This document shows, in pieces, positions 1-8,981 of a stretch of 42,562 nt of DNA. The notes beneath the pieces were generated by a model that saw nothing but the letters and a program-made list of their open reading frames with translations, ran no database searches and was not told the DNA's origin. Numbering within the stretch: the stretch's first letter is position 1; each line of letters begins with the position of its first letter. A program made the translations under genes and the position numbers. Source of the DNA: Luminiphilus sp. (GTDB lineage: Bacteria; Pseudomonadota; Gammaproteobacteria; Pseudomonadales; Halieaceae); NCBI GenBank assembly GCA_028117185.1, contig JAOHHD010000013.1:1-42562 (forward strand). The letters run 5' to 3'.

Positions 1-1
1 G

Positions 2-862
2 ATATCAGCGCCTGGCGCAGCCTCATTTTATTGGATTACTAAAGATGATCCGCAAGTTAACTCCTACAGCCTCGATATGTCTGGACCCACTATTATTGAT
101 ATGAAATCAGTGCCTGCTTTTTGGCAAAAGCCAGTGATCGAAATGGGTTATCTCGTGAAAAAGCAAGAGATTAGCTCAGTGCAGCTTGATACGTTGGCTG
201 TGAGTAACGCGATTCGACCGCAACTTGCACCCGCGCTGGTGAATCACTGGTTAACGCCTAATGGGATATCGCAGAAATCTATCAACATGGTCGACGGACA
301 CTCTCCCAGTCCAATCAGCTGGACTAGCTGGGCGGGGCTGGCTGTGCTGCTAGCCACAGTGCTGGCAACTGCCATTACTGCCATGACGAAGCTAAGTTGG
401 TCTGACGGAAAATTGATCATCACAGCATGCGCGGCGCTGTTGTGGCTTACCAGTGATCTACTATCCCTCAGGCAACTACACGCTACCCTGAGGCCATTGA
501 TAATAGCTACTAACCAAACCGAATGGCGCATGAATACTGGCATGGGAGAACACTTGCCGCAGATTGCACAGCTCATCACTGCGAACACTTCACCGGCGAT
601 GGGCGTAGCCGCCGTCAGCCTTGATCAATCAGGTGAATTTTATGCCCAAAAGTTACCGCTCATACTCGCTCCCCAACCAGCGGTATCGATATCTTTAACT
701 CATGCTACGAATCTCGCGCGGACGTGGCAAGGGCATTTCATCTTATTGAGTAGCGATAAGGCTTTGTTGCTTAAAGAGGCGAACAGGCTCTCGGCTCAAA
801 CGCCCCTGCAAATAACGGAGCAGGGTGATGACTACGTTTTCCTGACGCTGGAGAATCGGTGA
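2..862 (+). CDS. membrane protein of unknown function, 5' end outside window
   Basis: The reading frame is open from the left edge of the window, so the first Met (77) is probably internal and the N-terminus is missing. The visible part has a soluble stretch of about 100 residues, then two hydrophobic segments (around residues 110-155 counted from the edge) separated by a short polar loop, then a C-terminal soluble domain of about 120 residues. I recognise no family motif. The gene runs into the following GT4 gene with a TGATG overlap, so the two are translationally coupled and it probably belongs to the same surface-glycan operon. A role in glycan precursor handling is inference from context only. 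Confidence 0.6.
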   Translation: MSAPGAASFYWITKDDPQVNSYSLDMSGPTIIDMKSVPAFWQKPVIEMGYLVKKQEISSVQLDTLAVSNAIRPQLAPALVNHWLTPNGISQKSINMVDGHSPSPISWTSWAGLAVLLATVLATAITAMTKLSWSDGKLIITACAALLWLTSDLLSLRQLHATLRPLIIATNQTEWRMNTGMGEHLPQIAQLITANTSPAMGVAAVSLDQSGEFYAQKLPLILAPQPAVSISLTHATNLARTWQGHFILLSSDKALLLKEANRLSAQTPLQITEQGDDYVFLTLENR

Positions 863-2034
863 TGCCTAGTGCCGATCACGAAAAACCGCTCCGGGTGTTG
901 CATATTGGAAAGTATTTCCCCCCCCATGCTGGTGGAATGGAAACCTATCTCCGAGATCTGATAGTCGTACAACATCGACAAGGCCAAAAAGTGACCGCCC
1001 TGGTTCACGCCTCTCATGTCACCGCTTTCGATCGAGATCAACAGGTCGATGCCCTTAACGGTACCAGTTTCAAGGTACGGCTTGCGGCGCGATGGTTTAA
1101 TTTAGGATTCGTGCCGGTCAGCCCCTTCTTCTGGCTATCCGCACTCAAATTAGTCCGACAATTTAAACCTAACATCATTCATATCCACCACCCGAATTTA
1201 TCAGCGGTTTGGTTATTGCTACTACCACAAGCACGCAAAGTACCTTGGGTGGCTCATTGGCAATCTGATATTTTGACGCCTTCCTCGAGCCGGTTTGTTA
1301 GGTTTTGCTATGCTTTTTATCGGCCTTTTGAGCAACAGTTGCTCGACCGCAGCGCTGTCATATTCGCGACATCCAGCCACTACGCTGAAGGCAGCGAAGC
1401 GCTAACCAACAACCTGTCTAAAGTAAAAGTGCTCCCACTTGGCCTGGATGCTCGTCGGTTACCCGACCCATATCAATTACAGCAAATTGATAGGCCAAAG
1501 GATTCACCGGTAGTGCTATTTCTAGGTCGGCTCGCAGGCTACAAAGGATTGCCAAATCTGCTCAATGCGATTGCGCAACTGCCGAATGTGAATTGCTGGC
1601 TAGTCGGTGATGGGAGCGAGCGTCGCATCCTAGAGGACGAAGTGGCACGCTTGAAAATACAGGACCGTGTCCGTTTCGCAGGTGCTGTTAATGAGGAACA
1701 AAAATGGCGCTACCTGAAAACCGCCGATGTGGTGGTGCTGCCCTCGACCGATAAGAATGAGGCTTTTGGTATGGTCATACTAGAAGCAGGGCACCTAGGT
1801 AAGCCAATGGTTGTTACTGACATTCAAGGGAGTGGTACCGCATGGGTTGCCAGTCAGTTTGGCGCTACCATCGTGGCCACCAGCGATACAAGCGCGCTCA
1901 CCGCAGGAATCCGCCAAGTGCTGTCTATGCCTATAGGAGACGTCAAGGACGTGCCACCCGCAAACGCCGGTCCCTTCAATCTAGAAACACAATGTCGAGA
2001 AATAATCGATCACTATCGATCACTAGACTCCTGA
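862..2034 (+). CDS. glycosyltransferase family 4 (GT-B fold)
   Basis: Retaining GT-B glycosyltransferase that would add a sugar from a nucleotide-sugar donor to a lipid-linked or surface-glycan acceptor at the cytoplasmic face of the membrane. Visible signs are the N-terminal KYFPPHAGGMETYLRDL motif typical of GT4, FLGRLAGYKGL at the start of the donor-binding domain, the GDGSERRILE loop, and the EX7E-type motif in EAFGMVILEAG. At 390 residues it has normal family length. I chose the ATG at 862, which overlaps the upstream stop (TGATG), over the GTG at 859. It converges with and overlaps the minus-strand DUF2304 gene by about 20 bp. The exact sugar cannot be read from sequence. Confidence 0.88.
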   Translation: MPSADHEKPLRVLHIGKYFPPHAGGMETYLRDLIVVQHRQGQKVTALVHASHVTAFDRDQQVDALNGTSFKVRLAARWFNLGFVPVSPFFWLSALKLVRQFKPNIIHIHHPNLSAVWLLLLPQARKVPWVAHWQSDILTPSSSRFVRFCYAFYRPFEQQLLDRSAVIFATSSHYAEGSEALTNNLSKVKVLPLGLDARRLPDPYQLQQIDRPKDSPVVLFLGRLAGYKGLPNLLNAIAQLPNVNCWLVGDGSERRILEDEVARLKIQDRVRFAGAVNEEQKWRYLKTADVVVLPSTDKNEAFGMVILEAGHLGKPMVVTDIQGSGTAWVASQFGATIVATSDTSALTAGIRQVLSMPIGDVKDVPPANAGPFNLETQCREIIDHYRSLDS

Positions 2035-2393
2035 CGGTCCTGATCAGTATATTGTTCTAAACGTTTAATATCCGCCTCTAACATGGCCAGACGCTGAACA
2101 ATTCGAGTGATCTTGACCTCGGAGAGAGAGCGTTCTACATCTGATGACACCGCCTTAATAATCAGCGCAGAACCCCCTAACACTAGGGCGACTGTGGGCG
2201 AATATGCCACACCGAGCGAGGCCGCCAAACGATCCAACAAAGACGGAGCAAAGCCAAATAGTGCAAACATGGCCGCAACAAACATCCAACTGACACCATG
2301 CCTAACTTGCAGTCGATCACGCTTGATCAAATAAACAATCGTGGCCGCTACAAAAAGACCCGTTGCACCTGTAAATAACTCAGTCATGGGCAC
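2013..2393 (-). CDS. DUF2304 family small membrane protein
   Basis: A 126-residue protein with three hydrophobic segments (roughly residues 5-23, 34-52, 65-82) followed by a charged coiled-coil-like tail (SEVKITRIVQRLAMLEADIKRLEQ). This size and layout fit DUF2304, small integral membrane proteins that commonly sit directly beside GT2 dolichyl-phosphate-mannose-synthase-like genes. It overlaps the upstream GT2 gene by 14 bp, so translation is coupled. The family link suggests a helper or membrane anchor for the GT2 enzyme; this is inference. Confidence 0.75.
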   Translation of the reverse strand: MPMTELFTGATGLFVAATIVYLIKRDRLQVRHGVSWMFVAAMFALFGFAPSLLDRLAASLGVAYSPTVALVLGGSALIIKAVSSDVERSLSEVKITRIVQRLAMLEADIKRLEQYTDQDRQESSDR

Positions 2394-3114
2394 TCGCAGC
2401 TTTATATTTTTCCAAATTGAATCTTTCTACGCGACGCTTTGAAACGCTGAGCAATAACGTTTGAAGCATGTACCATAAAACCTTAGGCCAAGAGTTGAAA
2501 ATCCGTGAGGTTCCAGACACCCGCGATTGCATCTCAACGTCAACCTCAACCACTTTCATGCCGTTGCCCAATAGCCTTGCCAGTACGCCCATATCCTGAT
2601 GTTCGAGATAACTCGCTTCCTCACCCAGCAGCAAGTCTACGGCTCGACGATCATAAACTCTAAAACCAGAGGTTAAGTCCTCTGCACTGATACCCGAACA
2701 TAGTTTCATAATGGTCCAAGCACATTTGCGCAAAAAGGATCCCCTTTGACTGCAGGCGCCAATCACGACATTAGCATCTGTTTGATTCATAGCATCGGTG
2801 AGCCGGAGTATTTGGCTCGGCAAGTGCTGTCCATCGGCATCCATCGTAATGACCCGCCGGCATCCCTTTTCAGCGGCATAGCGCATGCCAGCTTGCATCG
2901 CACCCCAAGGGCCCAGCTGACATACCATCGGCAGCACGTATGCGCCGCATGCCTCGGCAGTTTTAATCGTCTCGTCACAGCTTGCATCATCCACCACGAC
3001 GATATAGCCAAGCGGATCCACTCTCCTCAATTCCGCCAAGACCTTGCCTACCGCAACCTCCTCATTCCAGGCCGGCAAAACATAGTAGGTTGCTGTCTGT
3101 GGCGTCTCTAACAC
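2380..3114 (-). CDS. glycosyltransferase family 2, polyprenyl-phosphate sugar synthase-like
   Basis: Inverting GT-A glycosyltransferase similar in layout to polyprenyl-phosphate mannose or glucose synthases, which load a sugar onto the lipid carrier at the inner face of the membrane. Visible motifs are LPAWNEEVAVGKVL near the N-terminus, VVDDASCDET (nucleotide binding), the metal-binding MDADGQH at about residue 95, and the later RVYDRRAVDLL. At 244 residues it lacks the C-terminal membrane domain of GtrB-type enzymes. The adjoining DUF2304 gene may supply membrane contact. Substrate unknown. Confidence 0.87.
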   Translation of the reverse strand: MLETPQTATYYVLPAWNEEVAVGKVLAELRRVDPLGYIVVVDDASCDETIKTAEACGAYVLPMVCQLGPWGAMQAGMRYAAEKGCRRVITMDADGQHLPSQILRLTDAMNQTDANVVIGACSQRGSFLRKCAWTIMKLCSGISAEDLTSGFRVYDRRAVDLLLGEEASYLEHQDMGVLARLLGNGMKVVEVDVEMQSRVSGTSRIFNSWPKVLWYMLQTLLLSVSKRRVERFNLEKYKAASAHD

Positions 3115-3552
3115 TGATACCTTTACCCTTTAACATTACGGCCAGAGCAACGCAAAACCAATATCATCATTTTCCATTGCGGGTGGCCGCCAAATAGCCA
3201 AGATGCTTGATGATGCGTGCGGGCAATTTTTTTCGCTGACGCATTGCCCAGCGAGTTCGAAGAATTACCCGCGCGATACAGCCTACAGTAATCAGTCTAA
3301 CAACGATGTTGATATCGAAACATCAGGTCCCGCTCTACCCAGCACGTGCAAAAACGGAAATGAATTCCCACCGCTCAGGACTCAAGCGTCTTACTCTCAC
3401 AAACCGCGCGTTGGCATATTAACACGGGTTTCATCGGACTAACCCAGATCACTGAGCATCCCGTTTTTCAACGTTTTCCTAACCTATTGAATTTTTATCG
3501 CCGCCCTCAATCATTGCGGGCCTTACGTATCGCCCGAGCAGACGCTTAAATT
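3115..3552. other. 438-bp intergenic stretch, no supported gene
   Basis: Separates the GT2/DUF2304 pair from the ABC exporter pair, all on the minus strand. A 79-codon plus-strand frame (3203-3442) exists but has no recognisable ribosome binding site or protein character, so I do not call it. The promoter for the GT2 gene should lie near 3115-3200, but I see no clear -35/-10 pair. Confidence 0.4.
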
Positions 3553-4233
3553 TTATTGATTATATAAAGCAAATATCTCGTCAACGTCGCCAACTGCGCG
3601 TTGCCCATCGCTACCCAACCAAAGCATCTTCGTGCTCAGCGCCCTCATTTGCGCTTCAGCATGGCTCACAATTACCACAGCACGATCCTCCGACATTTCC
3701 TCTCTAAGGGCCGCAGTGGCTTTATCCCTGAAGATCTGATCACCGACTCCCAGAACCTCATCGATTAATATCACTTTGGATCGATTTTTGAGTGCCGTTG
3801 CAAAACCCAACCGCGCGCGCATACCTGCCGAATACACTTTGACGGGCTCGTCAAAATAATTCCCCAACTCACTAAAAGCCTGTATCGATGCCAGCTCCGC
3901 TACTGCATCACGCTTGGAGAGCCCCTGAAGCATGCAAGCGAGCAATGCGTTTTCGCTACCTGTGAGATCCGGACGAAATCCGAGTCCTAAACTCAAAAGC
4001 GATACCGTCGTACCAGACGCCCAACTGACGTTACCTGATGATGGCGCAAAAATTTTGGCCATGATGCGTAAAAGCGTCGATTTACCGGTGCCATTGCGGC
4101 CGACGATACCTAGCCTTTCCCCCCCGGCGAGCGCCAAATTGATATTGTTAAATACGCTGTGCCTGCCGCCACTCGCACCTGAAGTAATGGGGTAGCTCAT
4201 AGAGACGTTTTCAAGTGTCAGTAACGCGCTCAT
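3553..4233 (-). CDS. ABC transporter ATPase, polysaccharide export (Wzt/RfbE-type)
   Basis: Cytoplasmic ATPase of a two-component ABC polysaccharide exporter. Walker A is GRNGTGKSTLL, the ABC signature region is VKVYSAGMRARLGFA (the form typical of Wzt/TagH ATPases), and Walker B is KVILIDEVLGVGD, a hallmark of this subfamily. I chose the ATG at 4233 because it overlaps the permease stop (ATGA); the upstream in-frame Met lies inside the permease gene. The 226-residue product lacks the C-terminal carbohydrate-binding domain of the long Wzt proteins, so it fits exporters that do not recognise a terminal cap. Confidence 0.88.
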   Translation of the reverse strand: MSALLTLENVSMSYPITSGASGGRHSVFNNINLALAGGERLGIVGRNGTGKSTLLRIMAKIFAPSSGNVSWASGTTVSLLSLGLGFRPDLTGSENALLACMLQGLSKRDAVAELASIQAFSELGNYFDEPVKVYSAGMRARLGFATALKNRSKVILIDEVLGVGDQIFRDKATAALREEMSEDRAVVIVSHAEAQMRALSTKMLWLGSDGQRAVGDVDEIFALYNQ

Positions 4234-5036
4234 TGCGTCACCGCTCTCTGGGCCAACCAAAAATTTAAGCGCCGGTATATCCACATGGTGCCGATGAGCA
4301 GCACTAGCACTTCAACCAGCACCCAGAACAAACGCGCGATGTCGGGGCTCTCACTATGCATGAGAACTTGTCGATAGCTGTCCAGCAATACCACGAGCGG
4401 ATTGAGCGCCATGAGCCACCCAGCCAATTCGGTATCTTCGAGGGCACGCACGTCCCAAAAAACACCCGACATAAACAATAAAAATACAGTGCCAAGCTGA
4501 ATCAGCATCTGAAAGTCTCGCCGGATACACACCAGCACTGCGGCCAATAAGCCACAGGTAACAATTAATAAATACTGCAGCGCCGCAACGGGCAATAACC
4601 AAACCCAGGCTACGTGAGGCATATACCCTGAGCCCATTAGAAATAGGAGTAGAAAAACAAATACGGCGAGCTGTCGATATAAGCCTTCTTGCACAATTGA
4701 CAGGGGAAATAGATGCTTTGGCAGGTTCACCTGTCCTATTAAGCCCCGATTAGTCATCAGACTCATCGCCGCCTGATTAACGCTTTTTGAAAACCAGATA
4801 AAGGTGAGTTTACCAACGGCCAAAAAGACCAGGAAATCGGATTGCCGATTACCCAGGAGCTTAACAAACACCACGTAAAATACGGCCACATAGAGCAATG
4901 GCTCTACGATCCACCACAAATAGCCAAGCGCGAAACGCCTAGCCTCCGCCTTGAGCTGAAAGCGAGCAAGCGTATCCATCAGAGTAAGGTACTGGCGTAT
5001 TGGCAAGGTCACTCTCAATGCGTCGTTGATAGGCAA
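4230..5036 (-). CDS. ABC-2 type polysaccharide exporter permease (Wzm-type)
   Basis: Inner-membrane permease partner of the ATPase downstream. The 268 residues contain an amphipathic N-terminus (RQYLTLMDTLARFQLKAEARRFALGYLWW, typical of ABC-2 exporters) and about six membrane segments, with a long hydrophobic stretch in the middle. The NRGLIGQVNLPKHLFPLS motif is characteristic of the O-antigen/teichoic-acid export permeases. It is translationally coupled to the ATPase by an ATGA overlap. With the two glycosyltransferases it suggests ABC-dependent export of a surface glycan. Confidence 0.88.
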   Translation of the reverse strand: MPINDALRVTLPIRQYLTLMDTLARFQLKAEARRFALGYLWWIVEPLLYVAVFYVVFVKLLGNRQSDFLVFLAVGKLTFIWFSKSVNQAAMSLMTNRGLIGQVNLPKHLFPLSIVQEGLYRQLAVFVFLLLFLMGSGYMPHVAWVWLLPVAALQYLLIVTCGLLAAVLVCIRRDFQMLIQLGTVFLLFMSGVFWDVRALEDTELAGWLMALNPLVVLLDSYRQVLMHSESPDIARLFWVLVEVLVLLIGTMWIYRRLNFWLAQRAVTQ

Positions 5037-5129
5037 TTCCCCAACGCTCCTGCTCGCGCAGCGCAGAAATTACCCCACTACAATCGGGTACCAGTTTATC
5101 ATGCCCGTCGACATTATGATTGAGCATCG

Positions 5130-5906
5130 ATGAGCCACTCACCCCGCAAGCGCTTTGGCCAGAACTTTCTTCGCGACGAAGGGATCATCGAGACCATCGC
5201 TCGCGCAATAGCGGCAGACAAGGCACATCATCTTATCGAGATTGGACCTGGAGAGGGCGCGATTACGCAATCATTGGTATCCAGTGGCTGCCGATTCGAT
5301 GCTATCGAGTTAGATCGCGACTTACGCACCCGTTTGCTGGCGTCTTTTAGCACCTATGACAATTTTACCCTGCATAGCGCAGACGCATTGAAATTTGATT
5401 TCGCGTCGCTCCAGCAAGATGGTCAAGCGTTGCGCGTGATTGGCAACCTGCCCTACAACATATCGACTCCATTGCTGTTCAAGCTACTCGACTACGGCCC
5501 ACTGATTGCCGACATGCACTTCATGCTGCAGCTCGAAGTCGTGGAACGACTCGCAGCGGAGCCCGGCAATAAAAACTGGGGGCGCCTCGGCGTGATGGCG
5601 CAATTTCAATGCGAGGTAGAGCAACTCTTTGCGGTACCCCCCGAGGCGTTTTTTCCACCACCAAAGGTGCAATCAGCTATTGTTCGGTTGACCCCAAGAC
5701 ACACGCCGCGCTGGGCACAGGTGGATCGTGAGGCACTCGCCAAAGTGGTGAGCCAAGCCTTCTCACAGCGGCGAAAAACGTTGCGCAATAACTTCAAAAA
5801 TACTCTCACTGACACGCAATTTGAATCGGCAGGAATCGACCCAAAAGCCAGAGCTGAAACACTGACTATCGATGACTTCGTAGCGATGACATGCATTATT
5901 CGCTAA
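5130..5906 (+). CDS. rsmA: 16S rRNA (adenine1518/1519-N6,N6)-dimethyltransferase
   Basis: Also called KsgA. It dimethylates two adjacent adenines in helix 45 of 16S rRNA late in 30S assembly, using SAM. The 258-residue sequence has the diagnostic KRFGQNFLRD start, SAM-binding IEIGPGEGAIT (motif I), the acidic ELD loop, and the catalytic NLPYNIST motif. The C-terminal QAFSQRRKTLRNN is also typical. Start ATG is at 5130. The usual enterobacterial neighbours surA and pdxA are absent upstream, replaced here by the glycan module, and apaG is missing downstream. Confidence 0.97.
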   Translation: MSHSPRKRFGQNFLRDEGIIETIARAIAADKAHHLIEIGPGEGAITQSLVSSGCRFDAIELDRDLRTRLLASFSTYDNFTLHSADALKFDFASLQQDGQALRVIGNLPYNISTPLLFKLLDYGPLIADMHFMLQLEVVERLAAEPGNKNWGRLGVMAQFQCEVEQLFAVPPEAFFPPPKVQSAIVRLTPRHTPRWAQVDREALAKVVSQAFSQRRKTLRNNFKNTLTDTQFESAGIDPKARAETLTIDDFVAMTCIIR

Positions 5907-6159
5907 TAACGAGATTGAATCGCAGCCGGTCAAGGCGGTCACCTTATTACGCCATATCAAATGGTGGGCAACAGTCCTCAGCTTTCGCGCCCAGCAAAGC
6001 AAGTATTATCGCCAAGCCGGCACCATTAGCTGAGTTCGACTCGCCATCATCACTGGTTACCTGCTGCCGATCATCTAAACATCAAAAAGGGATGCGCCCT
6101 TTAAAATATCATTAAAAACAACCTACACTGGGGTCTCGCATCCTCTCTCTGGTCCGAAT

Positions 6160-6978
6160 ATGAGCACCTACGTCGTCGGCGATATCCAGGGTTGCTTCGC
6201 GCCTTTTCAACACTTGCTGGCACAGGTTCGATTCAACCCCGATAAAGACTGCCTGTGGAGTACGGGAGATCTCGTCAACCGTGGTCCTCAGAACCTCGAA
6301 ACGCTGCGCTGGTTTTATACTCATCGCGACAACGTTAGGGTCGTCTTAGGCAACCATGATCTGCATCTCATGGCTGTCGCTGCTGGTGCGCGTAACCCCA
6401 GCTCTAGCGATAATATTCAGGACATTGTCGAGGCACCTGATCAGGAGCTGCTCTTGGAGTGGCTGAGGTGCCAACCGCTGGTGCATCACGAAAATAAAGT
6501 CACCCTGGTGCATGCAGGCATTCCCCCGATGTGGAATATCGAAGATGCGCTAGCCCTCGCCAGTGAAGTCGAAAACGTCCTCCAGAGCGAGGACGCGATG
6601 TCGTTTTTTCGAGCAATGTATGGCAACGAACCGAGCGGTTGGAACGGCGGTCTCAATGGGATGACTCGTCTACGGGTCATCACCAACTATTTGACCCGCA
6701 TGCGTTACTGCACGCCTGAGAGCGAGCTCGATCTTATCAGCAAAGGCCCCGAACCCATTCCCGATGTGATCGCAGGTGAAAAAGTGGCGCCTTGGTTCAG
6801 TCACCCCAACCGGCTAGCAAAAGACGAAATGATCATCTTTGGACACTGGGCATCGCTCGAGGGCAGTATCGACAACCCCAATATTATTGGCCTCGACACG
6901 GGATGCGTGTGGGGTAAGGCGCTGACCTTTTACGAAATCGACACTGGACGACGATACAGTTGCAACTGCAAGCGCTAA
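6160..6978 (+). CDS. apaH: bis(5'-nucleosyl)-tetraphosphatase, symmetrical
   Basis: ApaH hydrolyses Ap4A to two ADP and can also remove Np4 caps from RNA. The 272-residue protein shows the calcineurin-like phosphoesterase signatures in order: GDIQGC (residues 7-12), STGDLVNRGP, GNHDLHL and, near the end, FGHWASLEG, followed by LDTGCVWG. It lies 253 bp after rsmA. In E. coli apaG sits between rsmA and apaH; no apaG-like frame is visible here. Confidence 0.97.
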   Translation: MSTYVVGDIQGCFAPFQHLLAQVRFNPDKDCLWSTGDLVNRGPQNLETLRWFYTHRDNVRVVLGNHDLHLMAVAAGARNPSSSDNIQDIVEAPDQELLLEWLRCQPLVHHENKVTLVHAGIPPMWNIEDALALASEVENVLQSEDAMSFFRAMYGNEPSGWNGGLNGMTRLRVITNYLTRMRYCTPESELDLISKGPEPIPDVIAGEKVAPWFSHPNRLAKDEMIIFGHWASLEGSIDNPNIIGLDTGCVWGKALTFYEIDTGRRYSCNCKR

Positions 6979-7464
6979 TTCAGACAGCTAGCTGCTCAGA
7001 TCAGCAAAAGTCAGCTTAATCCGATGCACACCGCGCCAACATTGAGGCACCCCGAGGATGACAACCCATCACTGACCCACCATATGAATCAGATTAGCGG
7101 TGCGGCAAAGCGGGGACCTACCATAACGTTAAGCCAAACAGCATCCGTCGATAATCCTTGATTCGCCGGCTCAGGAGTCACCCGGTAGTGAGGCCGCAAT
7201 ATGCATTGCGTTGCCAATACCGCGATCAAGGTAGGTGATCGCCAAAATATTTACTGTGGTCGCGTATGACATTGCTCACGTAACCATTCGCCATGCCGTA
7301 GCCCTGTATATCGACACATCGCGTTGTCTTAGCCATCATTGCATCATTGACCATCGTAAGTCGTGGGCCTAGGGCACAATTAATCTAGCGCAGATGGCTG
7401 TCCTAACGGCCGCGAAAGCTAGATAATAAATTATTCCAGCGACCCATTAGGTGTCAGCTCCGAG
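6979..7464. other. 486-bp intergenic stretch, no supported gene
   Basis: Lies between apaH and cca on the same strand. I find no frame with protein-like character and no tRNA. AT-rich sequence just before cca (around 7420-7436) may hold its promoter, but I cannot assign -35 and -10 boxes with confidence. Confidence 0.35.
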
Positions 7465-8559
7465 ATGAAAAGTTTCCTTGTTGGCGGCGCTGTCCGCGAC
7501 ACCTTACTAGGCTACCCGTACCACGAAAAAGACTGGGTGGTGGTGGGCGCCACCCCAGCAGAGATGATTGAAGCCGGCTATACACAGGTTGGGCGTGATT
7601 TTCCCGTGTTTCTGCACCCTGACACAAAAGAGGAATATGCCCTCGCCCGCACTGAGCGCAAATCGGGAAAAGGCTATCACGGTTTTGTCGTGCATGCTGA
7701 TCCCGCGGTTACCCTCGAAGAAGACCTTGAGCGAAGAGATCTCACGATCAATGCCATGGCGATGGATGCTTCGGGCGAGATTATCGACCCCTATCATGGC
7801 CAGCAGGATCTCGCGGACCGCGTGCTACGACACGTGTCGCCGCATTTCGTCGAGGACCCTTTGCGGGTACTGCGGGTCGCGCGTTTTGCTGCGCGTTATC
7901 ACCACCTAGGATTTACCATTGCGCCCGAGACTGCCGCCTTACTCACTCAAATCGTTGCGGCCGATGAACTCCTTCATCTTTCGATCGAGCGGGTATGGAT
8001 TGAAATGGAGAAATCGCTTGGAACAAATAACCCCGAGGTGTTTTTTCATACCCTCGCGGACTGTCAGGCACTGGCTGCTTTACTGCCGGCACTATCCATA
8101 TCCCAAGGGATTGCCTCCCTCGCGCGAGCCGCCCCCCATACGCCTCGCCTTGACTGCCGCTGGGCGTCGCTGCTGGCAGATCTGCCCGAGGCGCGCGTGA
8201 AGGCCATCAATCAGCGTCTCAAAGTCCCTAATGCCTTTGGCCTGCTCTCATCTCGGGTCAGTATTGCGCGCCCGACCCTCAAGACTGCGCTAAGAGATGC
8301 CTCCGAATGTATGGCATTGGTCAAGTTACTCGATGCCCTGCGCAGAGATGAGCCCTTCGAGGGGGTCTGCGAGACATTGATGGCACTGGAGCAAAACAGC
8401 GATGAGGCCAAGGCAGCGATTGAGCTCCTCCGCGAGGCGTGTGACCGAGCGCGCACGGTGACCGCAGCTGACTTTAGCGGCTCGGGGTTAACCGGTCCCG
8501 CTTTAGGGGCGGCTATTGATACCGCTCGAATAGCACAAATTCAAGAGGTACTGCCCTAA
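7465..8559 (+). CDS. cca: CCA-adding tRNA nucleotidyltransferase
   Basis: Adds or repairs the 3'-terminal CCA of tRNAs using CTP and ATP without a template. The class II signature is clear: [13 protein letters not shown] at the start, the DWVVVG catalytic strand region, [15 protein letters not shown], and [12 protein letters not shown]. At 364 residues it is shorter than the E. coli enzyme, and I see no clear HD-phosphohydrolase motif at the C-terminus, so it is probably the nucleotidyltransferase-only form. It converges with folB, with about 10 bp between the stops. Confidence 0.95.
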   Translation: MKSFLVGGAVRDTLLGYPYHEKDWVVVGATPAEMIEAGYTQVGRDFPVFLHPDTKEEYALARTERKSGKGYHGFVVHADPAVTLEEDLERRDLTINAMAMDASGEIIDPYHGQQDLADRVLRHVSPHFVEDPLRVLRVARFAARYHHLGFTIAPETAALLTQIVAADELLHLSIERVWIEMEKSLGTNNPEVFFHTLADCQALAALLPALSISQGIASLARAAPHTPRLDCRWASLLADLPEARVKAINQRLKVPNAFGLLSSRVSIARPTLKTALRDASECMALVKLLDALRRDEPFEGVCETLMALEQNSDEAKAAIELLREACDRARTVTAADFSGSGLTGPALGAAIDTARIAQIQEVLP

Positions 8560-8569
8560 TCGTTTGGGT

Positions 8570-8926
8570 TTAGGGCCGCTCAATGACCACACCGACGCCT
8601 TCCGCCTCTGACACAGCGCCCGGCTTGGTGATCGTCATGCGCAAGCGGCTGATGGCATGCTCCGCTAACAACACGGAAGCTAGATGTTCCGCTAAGGCCT
8701 CGAGTAATTGAAATCGCGACGCATCACAGACCGCAATCACGCGCTGCGAGATCGCCGCATAATCGAGGGCGTCCTCTAACGCATCGGTTGTTGCAGCGCG
8801 GCCAAAGTCTGCTTGCAGTGCCAGGTCAATGACCAGCGTTTGCCGAATATCGCGCTCCCAGTCATAGCAACCAATGACTGAAGCGGCTTTTAGACCGGTG
8901 ATAAAAACGGTATCCATAGCACTCAT
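8570..8926 (-). CDS. folB: dihydroneopterin aldolase
   Basis: Folate biosynthesis enzyme converting 7,8-dihydroneopterin to 6-hydroxymethyl-dihydropterin and glycolaldehyde, often with epimerase activity. The 118-residue length is typical. Family marks are VFITGLKAASVIGCYDWER, the strand QTLVIDLAL, the LDYAAISQRV helix, and the RMTITKPGAV strand near the C-terminus. It shares its strand with tsaD, and only about 55 bp separate them. Confidence 0.94.
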   Translation of the reverse strand: MSAMDTVFITGLKAASVIGCYDWERDIRQTLVIDLALQADFGRAATTDALEDALDYAAISQRVIAVCDASRFQLLEALAEHLASVLLAEHAISRLRMTITKPGAVSEAEGVGVVIERP

Positions 8927-8981
8927 CCTTACTGCGCGACGCGACAGCGCCTTACTGTAGTGCGCTCCCCACTCTTGCTAC

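Noticed and set aside
3203..3442. 79-codon plus-strand frame between GT2 and the ABC exporter
   Set aside because: No ribosome binding site, no protein-like pattern, and opposite to both neighbours.
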